Assembly: GCA_910579015.1 (NCBI GenBank)
Contig: CAJTRO010000007.1
Span: forward strand, 58,544-64,400
DNA length: 5,857 nt
Reading direction: 5' to 3'
DNA from: an uncultured Dorea sp.
GTDB taxonomy: Bacteria; Bacillota_A; Clostridia; Lachnospirales; Lachnospiraceae
This document shows, piece after piece, positions 1-5,857 of this stretch (position 1 is the stretch's first letter; the number at the start of each line of letters is the position of its first letter). The notes under the pieces are model-generated. The model saw nothing but the letters and a program-made list of their open reading frames with translations, was not told where the DNA came from and did no database searches. Both the position numbers and the translations under genes were made by a program.

Positions 1-1
1 T

Positions 2-427
2 ATTGAACCTACAGAAAATTATTATGAAAAAAAATTAGAAGAACTTAAAAAAGATAATATTGTAATTTACAGAGGGGCGCAAAAAGATGTGATCCCATGG
101 ATTAAGAGATCACATGCAATCATACATCCTTCAACATATGGAGAGGGAATGAGTAATGTTTTATTGGAATCAGCTTCATCTGGAAGAGTTATTATCACAA
201 CAGACAATCCGGGGTGTAAAGAAACCGTGATAGAAGGGATGACAGGATTTATTTATCAGGGAGGAAATGTGGAAGAACTGGTTGAGAAGATCGAGCAATT
301 TCTTGGCCTTAAAAATGATATAAGACGAGCGATGGGAGAGTGTGGGAGAAGATATGCGGCAGAGAACTTTTCCAGAGAACTGGTAGTTAATGCATACATA
401 AATATGATAGCTGAGTTGATAGGATAG
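2..427 (+). CDS. GT4-family glycosyltransferase, C-terminal part (5' end outside window)
   Basis: The frame is open from the first complete codon at base 2 to a TAG at 425-427, giving 141 visible residues; the start and N-terminal acceptor domain lie to the left. What remains is most of the nucleotide-sugar-binding Rossmann half of a GT-B enzyme. An HPSTYGEG segment leads into the family's E-x7-E signature (Glu48 and Glu56 of the visible fragment, in EGMSNVLLE). A TTDNPGCKE stretch and a 'GMTGF' turn with an acidic 'NVEELVEKIEQFL' helix follow. The SxxxEGMxNVLLE pattern resembles PglA/Cap-type enzymes that extend undecaprenyl-diphosphate-linked sugars, so a cytoplasmic role in building a lipid-linked repeat unit is likely; donor and acceptor cannot be told. 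A GTG at 89 lies inside the conserved domain and is not a plausible start. The gene lies 29 bases upstream of an acyltransferase on the same strand, consistent with one operon. Confidence 0.9.
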   Translation: MEPTENYYEKKLEELKKDNIVIYRGAQKDVIPWIKRSHAIIHPSTYGEGMSNVLLESASSGRVIITTDNPGCKETVIEGMTGFIYQGGNVEELVEKIEQFLGLKNDIRRAMGECGRRYAAENFSRELVVNAYINMIAELIG

Positions 428-456
428 TAGAAAATTAGGTAAGGATAAGATAATTA

Positions 457-1050
457 ATGACGGGCAAAGAGCTTTTTAGTAAATATGGAATAATACTGGA
501 TATTTTACTTGATATTGTCAAAGTGCTCCCGAGAAAATTAAGATGGAGTCTCTTTGAAGCACATAGAAATACAAATGGAAAAAGAGGCTTGGTAGTACGA
601 TATATTCTGCTCAGCAGTCTTGCAAAATCAATTGGATCAAATGTGTCAGTTTTTCCAGGATGTTATTTCAAATATGTTGAAAATCTTAAGGTGGGAAATA
701 ACGTTTCATTTCAGCCGATGTGTTTTATCGGTGCCGCAGGCGGTATAGAAATCGGTAATAATGTATCTATAGCCCATGGAAGTACGATACTTTCTTCAAG
801 TCATACATTTGAACAATTTGATAAACCGATTAAATATCAGGATATAGAACTGAAGCAAACCATAATTGGTAATGATATCTGGCTGGGATGCAATACTGTA
901 GTTCTTGCGGGAGTACAAATAGAGAACGGCTGTGTGATAGGGGCGAATTCAACTGTTACAAAATCAATTCCAGAATATAGTATTGCTGTTGGAAGCCCAG
1001 CCAAAGTGATAAAAAATCGCGGGGGAGGGGATATTCATGATAACATATAA
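457..1050 (+). CDS. Hexapeptide-repeat (left-handed beta-helix) O-acyltransferase
   Basis: This 197-residue protein fits the size of the WcaF/maltose-acetyltransferase-like group of xenobiotic/sugar acyltransferases. An N-terminal helical, basic region (about residues 1-55) precedes imperfect hexapeptide turns such as IGSNVSVFPG, VGNNVSFQPM and IGNNVSIAHG, then IGNDIWLGCN and IENGCVIGAN. His116 in 'SSSHTF' sits where the family has its catalytic histidine. The C-terminal 'AVGSPAKVIKNR' is the usual end of this fold. Family members are cytoplasmic trimers that move acetyl, or less often another acyl group, from acyl-CoA to a sugar hydroxyl or amine, so this one probably decorates the repeat unit; the substrate is unknown. 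The ATG at 457 has an AAGGAT-like ribosome site at 441-446, with somewhat long spacing. The 3' end overlaps the next gene by 14 bases, and its tail Arg-Gly-Gly-Gly coincides with the next gene's Shine-Dalgarno site. Confidence 0.9.
   Translation: MTGKELFSKYGIILDILLDIVKVLPRKLRWSLFEAHRNTNGKRGLVVRYILLSSLAKSIGSNVSVFPGCYFKYVENLKVGNNVSFQPMCFIGAAGGIEIGNNVSIAHGSTILSSSHTFEQFDKPIKYQDIELKQTIIGNDIWLGCNTVVLAGVQIENGCVIGANSTVTKSIPEYSIAVGSPAKVIKNRGGGDIHDNI
1024..1030 (+). promoter_or_regulatory. Strong Shine-Dalgarno site inside the acyltransferase tail
   Basis: GGAGGGG ends 6 bases before the ATG at 1037 and so supports that start for the CDP-alcohol phosphotransferase. It lies within the coding sequence of the upstream acyltransferase, where the G-rich run is read as a Gly-Gly-Gly tract. 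This arrangement suggests translational coupling. Confidence 0.75.
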
Positions 1051-1774
1051 AGATGTTGAGAATAGGGTAATGCCTCCAGAGAAACGTGCAGAATGTAAAC
1101 ATGACCTTTTTTCATTTTACATCGGAAGAAAAATTACTTACATAATGACAATCCCTTTTTTATATACCAGTATATCACCGGATATGATTACAGGGCTGTC
1201 TATTCTGATGCTGTCAGCCGGGTTCCCAATATTTTGTATTGCGGAAACCAAAGCGGCCTTACTGGGTGGATGGCTGTTATTCTTTTTGTGGAGCTTATTA
1301 GATGGTGTGGACGGCAATGTTGCGAGATATAAATGCCAGTTTTCAAAGCTTGGTGACATATACGATACTATGGGCGGGTATATGGCAATTGCGCTGATGT
1401 ATTTTGCGGCGGGCATAGCGGCGGCACATGGGCGTAATGGGTTGCTAGGATTAAGCCGGGATAACTATATAATTTTAGGTGGTCTTTCCAGTATATCGGG
1501 AATTTTTCCAAGACTTATGATGCATAAAGTTATATCTTCATTCATGGATAGTTCCATTGTAAGAGACATTCAAGATAAAGCACAATATGGAATAGTAAAA
1601 ATTGCGGCTCTCAATATCACCTCTATCAGTGGAGGATCAATGGTTTTACTGCTTGCTGCGGTATTGACAGAACGGTTAGATGTGTATACTCTGGTATATT
1701 TTATGCTGAATTTGTTAAAGATGATAATTTCATTGAAATCAATTTTTAAAGGCGTTAAGGAGGCAGAAAAATGA
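1037..1774 (+). CDS. Integral-membrane CDP-alcohol phosphotransferase with altered signature
   Basis: A 245-residue polytopic protein of the CDP-alcohol phosphatidyltransferase superfamily. Such enzymes displace CMP from a CDP-alcohol and move the alcohol-phosphate (or phosphatidyl group) to an acceptor hydroxyl, at the cytoplasmic membrane face. The signature is clear: Asp89, Asp92-Gly93, Ala96-Arg97, an 8-residue gap, Gly106 and Asp110. The fourth conserved aspartate, expected four residues after Asp110, is Gly114 (codon GGG at 1376-1378). Hydrophobic segments lie around 33-45, 50-68, 72-88, 115-131, 144-158, 186-211 and 215-233, consistent with the usual six-helix fold. An amphipathic N-terminus ('RKITY' then 'ISPDMITGLS') is typical. 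The gene overlaps its upstream neighbour by 14 bases and its downstream cytidylyltransferase by 4 (ATGA). Co-location with a cytidylyltransferase and an SDR suggests that its donor is a CDP-polyol made by those neighbours rather than CDP-diacylglycerol. Acceptor (glycan, polyprenyl lipid or phospholipid) is unknown. Confidence 0.87.
   Translation: MITYKDVENRVMPPEKRAECKHDLFSFYIGRKITYIMTIPFLYTSISPDMITGLSILMLSAGFPIFCIAETKAALLGGWLLFFLWSLLDGVDGNVARYKCQFSKLGDIYDTMGGYMAIALMYFAAGIAAAHGRNGLLGLSRDNYIILGGLSSISGIFPRLMMHKVISSFMDSSIVRDIQDKAQYGIVKIAALNITSISGGSMVLLLAAVLTERLDVYTLVYFMLNLLKMIISLKSIFKGVKEAEK
1757..1763 (+). promoter_or_regulatory. Consensus Shine-Dalgarno site for the cytidylyltransferase
   Basis: AAGGAGG ends 7 bases before the ATG at 1771 and lies inside the end of the CDP-alcohol phosphotransferase gene. 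It fixes the cytidylyltransferase start at the ATGA stop/start overlap and points to high, coupled translation of the pair. Confidence 0.8.
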
Positions 1775-2487
1775 ATATTGTTCTTTTAACAGCAGCAGGA
1801 GCAGGTGTGCGTATGCATCAGGATATTCCAAAACAGTTTTTACATGTGGATAACAGGCCGATCATTATTCATACAATGGAGGCGTTTCAAGCACATCCTA
1901 ATATTGATGCAATTATTGTTGTGACGATTGAATCTTGGAGCGAGGTTGTCTGGGCATATGCAAAGCAGTTCAATATTACAAAACTTAGATGGGTGGTTCC
2001 AGGCGGTGACACCGGGCAGGACTCTATTAGAAATGGATTATACGCTCTGAAAAAAGAATTTCCGCAAGAAGAAATTGTTGTAACGATCCATGATGGTAAT
2101 CGTCCTCTTGTAACTGCGGAAATTATCTCAGATAGTCTGGCAACATATGCAAAATATGGAAATGCCGTAGCAGTGATTCCCTGCACGGAGGTGGTGTTTG
2201 AAAGTGAGGACGGCTATTCTTCCTGCAGATCTACGGAGAGAGAAAAACTGTTTCGAACGCAGACTCCGCATACGTATCAGTTAGATGAATTAATAGCAGC
2301 ACACGAGGAGGCAAAGGAGAAGACGATACAAGGAACGGCGGCTTCTTGTATGTTGATGAAAGAATTAGGAAAAATGACATATTTTTCAAAAGGTTCAGAA
2401 GAGAATATAAAGATAACTACATTAGATGACCTTAAGATATTTAAGGCATTGTTACATACAAGACAAGAGGATTGGATAAAAGGATGA
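1771..2487 (+). CDS. IspD/TarI-like CTP:alcohol-phosphate cytidylyltransferase
   Basis: A 238-residue protein with the full architecture of the IspD/TarI group, which join CTP and an alcohol- or sugar-phosphate to give a CDP-alcohol and pyrophosphate in the cytosol. The nucleotide-binding loop is AAGAGVRM (8-15), followed by PKQF (20-23). GGDTGQDS (78-85) and HDGNRP (107-112) match the GGxxRxxS and HDAARP motifs of IspD with changes. QTPHTY (164-169) matches QTPQxF, and ENIKIT (211-216) with Asp219/Asp220 matches the C-terminal NxKIT-xxD motif. The altered middle motifs and the polysaccharide setting argue against a housekeeping methylerythritol-phosphate role. A polyol- or ketose-phosphate is more likely the substrate, as for TarI (ribitol-5-P) or pneumococcal Abp1. 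It starts in a 4-base overlap with the CDP-alcohol phosphotransferase, the likely user of the CDP-linked product, and ends 4 bases before an SDR gene. An automatic label of IspD would probably mislead. Confidence 0.88.
   Translation: MNIVLLTAAGAGVRMHQDIPKQFLHVDNRPIIIHTMEAFQAHPNIDAIIVVTIESWSEVVWAYAKQFNITKLRWVVPGGDTGQDSIRNGLYALKKEFPQEEIVVTIHDGNRPLVTAEIISDSLATYAKYGNAVAVIPCTEVVFESEDGYSSCRSTEREKLFRTQTPHTYQLDELIAAHEEAKEKTIQGTAASCMLMKELGKMTYFSKGSEENIKITTLDDLKIFKALLHTRQEDWIKG
2478..2483 (+). promoter_or_regulatory. Ribosome-binding site for the SDR gene
   Basis: AAAAGG, 8 bases before the ATG at 2492, lies in the last codons of the cytidylyltransferase gene. It is weaker than the two preceding sites in this operon, and the tight spacing (stop at 2485-2487, start at 2492) suggests re-initiation by the same ribosomes. 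Confidence 0.5.
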
Positions 2488-2491
2488 TTAT

Positions 2492-3535
2492 ATGATCTAT
2501 TCAAATACATATATCAATGATTTGAGACTGGTACAGTCTGCGGTTCCCAATATAGACAAGCTGAATAACTCTGTCGTCGTGGTAACAGGTGCGGGAGGAT
2601 TGATAGGATCTGCAATTGTTGATTTTTTATTGGAAATAAATGACAGCCGGCATTTAGGTATTAGCATATATGCAGGAATGAGAGATTTTGAAAAGTATAG
2701 AATGAGATTCGGGGATAGGATTCATAGAATTGATTTGAAATTCTTTAATTATGATACCCAAAAGCCGGTACGTCTTGATACAACCGTAGATTATATCATT
2801 CATGCTGCAAGTCCGGCAAACCCGAGAGTATATGCAGATTCGCCGGTAGAAACAATGCTTTCTATCATTCAGGGAACAAATGGGATATTTACTTTTGCAC
2901 AGGAACATAAAGTTAAGAACATTTTATTTGTTTCGTCGGGAGAGATCTATGGGAACGGACGAGGAGCTGAGGGATATTCAGAGGATGATTATGGAATGAT
3001 TGATATACTTAATCCCAGGGCGTGTTATCCTTCTGCAAAACGCGTGGCAGAAACCTTGTGTGCGGCGTACCATAAAGAATATGGCATTAGAAGTGTAATA
3101 GTCAGGCCAGGGCATATCTATGGTCCGACCGCGGTAAAGCAGGATAACAGAGCGGCTACTTCCTTTTTTAGAGATGCAGTATCCAGAAATAAGATTGTAA
3201 TGAAAAGCCTGGGGGTACAGAAAAGATCGTATTGTTATGTCATAGATTGTATATCAGCAATCTTTGCGGTACTTCTGAATGGGAAAGAGGCGAAAGCATA
3301 TAACATAGCACACAGATCATTAGATTTGTCTATAAGAGAGCTTGCAGGAATCATAGCTGATACCGCAGGTGTGGGAATACAATATATAATGCCTTCGAAT
3401 GATGAAAAAGCAGGATATAATCTTATGGAGCATTCATGTCTTGATGCATCTATGCTTTTAGAAACAGGGTGGATACCAATGTTCGATACCAGAGAAGGAG
3501 TAAGACATACAATAGATATATTGATGGGGTTATAA
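2492..3535 (+). CDS. Extended SDR: NAD(P)-dependent epimerase/dehydratase/reductase family
   Basis: A 347-residue cytosolic Rossmann-fold enzyme, the usual length for the extended SDR family. The dinucleotide-binding loop TGAGGLIGS is at 32-40, after a roughly 27-residue N-terminal extension. HAASPANP (104-111) and SSGEIYG (148-154) follow, with the catalytic Tyr179-x3-Lys183 pair in ACYPSAKRVAE and RPGHIYGP at 205-212. The HAASPANP and RACYxxxKRVAETL pattern resembles UDP-glucuronate decarboxylases and dTDP-glucose dehydratases, so nucleotide-sugar decarboxylation, dehydration or epimerisation are possible. The position directly after a cytidylyltransferase and a CDP-alcohol phosphotransferase suggests instead that it acts on the CDP-linked product or its precursor. 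One precedent is pneumococcal Abp2, thought to reduce CDP-xylulose to CDP-arabinitol. The family is clear; the reaction is inferred only from context. The ATG at 2492 is the only sensible start, and the stop is 5 bases before the next gene's TTG. Confidence 0.88.
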   Translation: MIYSNTYINDLRLVQSAVPNIDKLNNSVVVVTGAGGLIGSAIVDFLLEINDSRHLGISIYAGMRDFEKYRMRFGDRIHRIDLKFFNYDTQKPVRLDTTVDYIIHAASPANPRVYADSPVETMLSIIQGTNGIFTFAQEHKVKNILFVSSGEIYGNGRGAEGYSEDDYGMIDILNPRACYPSAKRVAETLCAAYHKEYGIRSVIVRPGHIYGPTAVKQDNRAATSFFRDAVSRNKIVMKSLGVQKRSYCYVIDCISAIFAVLLNGKEAKAYNIAHRSLDLSIRELAGIIADTAGVGIQYIMPSNDEKAGYNLMEHSCLDASMLLETGWIPMFDTREGVRHTIDILMGL

Positions 3536-3540
3536 AAGTA

Positions 3541-4620
3541 TTGGAGAAAATAGAAGAAAAAGAAATAATAATTATTACAACTTCACTTGGGAACGACGGC
3601 GCTGAAAGAGTTCTTACAGAGTTGGCGGATGAATGGGTAAGATGCGGCCATAAAGTTATGGTAGTACAGACAGATTATAATAAAAATTCATGTAATTATA
3701 CATTGGATAAAAGAGTCCGACTGATTAATTTACATTTTGACCGGAGAAATCGTTTCCAGTGGTATTTTAGAGAAATAAGATATGTTGTCAGGCTTTTGAA
3801 AAAACATAAGAATGCTTGTGCATTGGCATTTCTCAGCAGGTCCTTTTATATTCTGGCGATCAGCTCATTGTTTGTTAAAAATAAACTTATATTTTCAGAA
3901 CGAAATGATCCATCGAGATGGCCAAAGAGAGCAATCCAGAGAATAATGAGAGATTATGCATTTTGTATGGCGGATATCTGTGTTTTTCAGACTGAAGATG
4001 CAAAAAAACATTTTCCATTAAAAGTTCAGAAGAAGGGTGTAGTGATACCTAATCCATGTAACCCCGATCTGCCGGAACCTTATAGCGGTGAACGAAGAAA
4101 AGTAATTATTTCAGCCAGCCGTCTTACTGCACAAAAGAATCTTGAGATGATGCTCAAAGCTTTTTCTGCTTTTATAAAGAAATATCCTGACTACAGACTG
4201 GAAATATATGGTGAGGGCGAAGAAAGAAAAAAATTAGAAAAGATGATCAGGGATATGGAGTTACAAAATTCGGTGTTTCTTCCTGGCTTTACAGAAGATA
4301 TCCATGGAAAGATGCATGACTGTGCGATGTATGTCTGTTCGTCAGATTATGAGGGTATTTCTAATTCGATGATTGAAGCATTGGGGATGGGGCTTCCGAC
4401 AATATCTACAGATTGTCCGGTGGGAGGCGCCAGAGAAATGATTACGGACGGTGAAAATGGGATGCTGATTCCAGTTGGGGATGTAGAAGCATTAAGCAAT
4501 GCGATGGTCAGCGTGGTTGAAAAAAAGGAACTGTCTGATAAGTTGTCACGCAATGCATATCAGGTACGAGATAAATTACAGATTGCCAATATTGGAGATA
4601 GATGGCTGAAATTAATGTAA
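3541..4620 (+). CDS. GT4-family glycosyltransferase, complete, TTG start
   Basis: A 359-residue GT-B retaining glycosyltransferase, likely cytoplasmic or membrane-associated. The N-terminal half opens with the acceptor-side strand and loop 'ITTSLGNDGAERVL' (about 12-25), typical for this family. The C-terminal half has 'SASRLTAQKN' (191-200), 'IYGEGEER' (222-229) and 'LPGFTEDI'. The E-x7-E signature is Glu271 to Glu279, followed by 'CPVGGAREMI'. Such enzymes use a nucleotide sugar (UDP- or GDP-linked) to extend a lipid-linked glycan; donor and linkage are not predictable here. I place the start at TTG 3541, 6 bases after the SDR stop codon. It gives an N-terminus (MEKIEEKEIIIITTSL) of normal length for the family and has a GGGG stretch 11 bases upstream. 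A longer form from GTG 3469 would add 24 polar residues read out of frame over the end of the SDR gene and is less likely. The gene ends 32 bases before the polymerase-like gene. Confidence 0.88.
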   Translation: MEKIEEKEIIIITTSLGNDGAERVLTELADEWVRCGHKVMVVQTDYNKNSCNYTLDKRVRLINLHFDRRNRFQWYFREIRYVVRLLKKHKNACALAFLSRSFYILAISSLFVKNKLIFSERNDPSRWPKRAIQRIMRDYAFCMADICVFQTEDAKKHFPLKVQKKGVVIPNPCNPDLPEPYSGERRKVIISASRLTAQKNLEMMLKAFSAFIKKYPDYRLEIYGEGEERKKLEKMIRDMELQNSVFLPGFTEDIHGKMHDCAMYVCSSDYEGISNSMIEALGMGLPTISTDCPVGGAREMITDGENGMLIPVGDVEALSNAMVSVVEKKELSDKLSRNAYQVRDKLQIANIGDRWLKLM

Positions 4621-4641
4621 TACAATAGTGGTATGCTGTGT

Positions 4642-4647
4642 GGGAGG
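4642..4647 (+). promoter_or_regulatory. Shine-Dalgarno site for the Wzy-like gene
   Basis: GGGAGG ends 5 bases before the ATG at 4653 and decides that start over a second in-frame ATG at 4671, which has no comparable site. It lies in the short gap after the glycosyltransferase; that gap shows no hairpin or promoter-like element. Confidence 0.75.
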
Positions 4648-4652
4648 AATAT

Positions 4653-5857
4653 ATGAATACACAATCGGTAATGAACAAAAAAATAGCCTGGTTATTGATC
4701 GTAGTAACGTATTTTTTGTCATACATAATAGTTGAAAATAAATTTGAGATATATATATTTATGAGTCTTACTATGGTCCTTTTGCTTGTCTATACCGTGG
4801 AAAATAAAGGAATAGTTAAGATTTATTTTACTATATATCATATACATCTGCTATTGTTCTGTCTGTTTTGTTATTTGAGTTCAACATGGGCCGTCTATAA
4901 GGATCTGGCAATTGGAAAAGGGAATACGTTGTTAGAGATTCTGCTTCTGACTACGGCAGTATTCTATTGTGCAAATAGAGAGAATGCTGTGGACTTCTTG
5001 TTAAAAGCGGTTATGTGGGGAGGATTCTGCGTCTCGTTCTACGTGATTTTCTATTATGGAGCCGGCGGGATATTTAATGTTTTTCGAGAGCATGTTCGAA
5101 TTGACAGTACATTGATTAATGCTAATAGTCTGGGAATTTGTTCGGCATATTCTCTTTTGATCAGCTTGTATTATATTATTTATGATAAAACACATCTTTG
5201 GAATATCGTAATGATTCCTTCGATAATAATGCTTGCCGCTTCCGGAAGCAGAAAAGCAATTTTAATGGTAATAGGCGGTACTCTCATTTTGTTTACATTA
5301 AAGAATATTGACAGGCGTAATGTAGTCAGAGGTATGTTGCGAATAGTACTTGCAGTGCTTCTGATCTTAATAGTATTTATTTTTCTGTCGCGTCTTTCAA
5401 TATTTGAAGAGGTTAAGATTAGAATGGCGGGTATGCTGTCAACAATATTGGGACGCGGAGCCGCTGATTCATCTACAGTAACAAGATTAAGACTTATAGA
5501 AATTGGAATGGATGTATTTAAGGAACATCCTTTTATCGGACTTGGGATTGATAATACATCTATACTAGCGGCAGGGATTTTCAACAAAGAAAGCTACTAT
5601 CTTCATAATAATTTTGTTGAGATGTTAGCAAATGGGGGAATAGTTGGTTTCGCACTTTACTATTTTTTTTATGTGTATGTTCTTGGAGGAATGATTAAAT
5701 ACAGAGATTTTAATGACAAAGAATACAATATATGCCTTACTCTGTTATTGTTAGTTTTAATAATGGATTATGGCGTAGTATCTTATTTGAATAAAGGTAT
5801 ATATATTTTCAAAATAATTTTCCTGTTTCAATTAAAGAAACTGAGGAAGAATAAGGG
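4653..5857 (+). CDS. Wzy/O-antigen-ligase family membrane protein, 3' end outside window
   Basis: From ATG 4653 the frame stays open to the window edge: 401 complete codons plus two bases, no stop. The product is highly hydrophobic with about 11-12 possible membrane spans (for example near 11-28, 34-50, 58-76, 93-106, 115-136, 158-177, 183-216, 228-246, 329-348, 359-378 and 380-395). A large hydrophilic loop at about 247-327 is the hallmark of O-antigen polymerases and WaaL-type ligases. Within or near that loop are TVTRLRL (Arg278, Arg280), EHPFIGLGI and a YYLHNNFVEMLANGGIVG segment with His318. An SGSRKA motif (Arg200) precedes it. These match the O-antigen-ligase/polymerase signature (arginines, then H-N-x-x-x-E-x-x-x-x-G-G-x-x-G). 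It likely joins lipid-linked repeat units outside the membrane (Wzy role), though a ligase role cannot be excluded. The visible length is near the family norm, so probably only a short tail is missing. Confidence 0.87.
   Translation, partial: MNTQSVMNKKIAWLLIVVTYFLSYIIVENKFEIYIFMSLTMVLLLVYTVENKGIVKIYFTIYHIHLLLFCLFCYLSSTWAVYKDLAIGKGNTLLEILLLTTAVFYCANRENAVDFLLKAVMWGGFCVSFYVIFYYGAGGIFNVFREHVRIDSTLINANSLGICSAYSLLISLYYIIYDKTHLWNIVMIPSIIMLAASGSRKAILMVIGGTLILFTLKNIDRRNVVRGMLRIVLAVLLILIVFIFLSRLSIFEEVKIRMAGMLSTILGRGAADSSTVTRLRLIEIGMDVFKEHPFIGLGIDNTSILAAGIFNKESYYLHNNFVEMLANGGIVGFALYYFFYVYVLGGMIKYRDFNDKEYNICLTLLLLVLIMDYGVVSYLNKGIYIFKIIFLFQLKKLRKNK

Noticed and set aside
27..34. Run of eight A, and a run of eight T at 5663-5670, as possible phase-variation tracts
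   Set aside because: Both are in frame within intact coding sequence and of a length expected by chance in AT-rich DNA. Nothing shows slippage.
89..427. Short protein starting at GTG 89
   Set aside because: The frame is open from base 2, and the GTG lies within the conserved GT4 C-terminal domain. The real start is outside the window.
1138..1416. Minus-strand open frame opposite the CDP-alcohol phosphotransferase
   Set aside because: It lies fully across a gene with clear family motifs, has no ribosome site I can see and resembles no protein family; it is a shadow frame.
1771..2487. Housekeeping ispD of the isoprenoid pathway
   Set aside because: The fold matches, but the substrate-side motifs differ and all neighbours are polysaccharide genes, so a CDP-polyol role is more likely.
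4621..4652. Gap before the Wzy-like gene as a terminator or promoter
   Set aside because: No inverted repeat with a T-run and no convincing -35/-10 pair is visible; it is short and holds a ribosome site only. The 428-456 gap is similar.
5001..5587. Two minus-strand open frames (5001-5195 and 5180-5587) opposite the Wzy-like gene
   Set aside because: The plus strand codes for a recognisable polytopic polymerase/ligase with conserved HNxxxE...GG motifs through this stretch. The antisense frames are low-complexity, Ile/Ser/Thr-rich by-products.

Overview
The window is a six-gene, all-plus-strand segment of a surface-polysaccharide (capsule, exopolysaccharide or O-antigen-like) biosynthesis locus. 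It is cut at both ends: a glycosyltransferase enters from the left and a Wzy/O-antigen-ligase-type membrane protein runs off the right. The DNA is AT-rich by eye, with many ATA and AGA codons, strong purine-rich Shine-Dalgarno sites and very tight gene packing. This fits a low-GC Firmicute, and I would guess a Clostridia/Lachnospiraceae-type anaerobe. No marker gene proves the host, so this is inference.

Layout: (1) 2-427, C-terminal part of a GT4 glycosyltransferase; (2) 457-1050, hexapeptide-repeat acyltransferase; (3) 1037-1774, membrane CDP-alcohol phosphotransferase; (4) 1771-2487, IspD/TarI-like cytidylyltransferase; (5) 2492-3535, NAD(P)-dependent extended SDR of the epimerase/dehydratase type; (6) 3541-4620, a second, complete GT4 glycosyltransferase with a probable TTG start; (7) 4653-end, a polytopic Wzy/O-antigen-ligase family protein, incomplete at the window edge. 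Genes 2 to 6 overlap or are separated by 5 bases or fewer. The two larger gaps (29 and 32 bases) hold only ribosome-binding sites. I see no terminator, promoter, RNA gene, CRISPR array or mobile element.

How the genes may work together: the glycosyltransferases assemble a lipid-linked repeat unit, the hexapeptide enzyme adds an acyl (probably acetyl) group, and the Wzy-like protein polymerises or ligates units outside the membrane. The most interesting part is the central cassette 1037-3535. A cytidylyltransferase and an SDR could together make a CDP-activated polyol or modified sugar alcohol. The adjacent CDP-alcohol phosphotransferase could then move the alcohol-phosphate onto a glycan or lipid. 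The cytidylyltransferase/SDR pair resembles in general logic the pneumococcal CDP-arabinitol pathway (Abp1/Abp2). Here, however, it is tied to an integral-membrane CDP-alcohol phosphotransferase whose signature lacks the last of its four conserved aspartates (Gly114). The alcohol, the acceptor and the meaning of that substitution cannot be settled from sequence alone.
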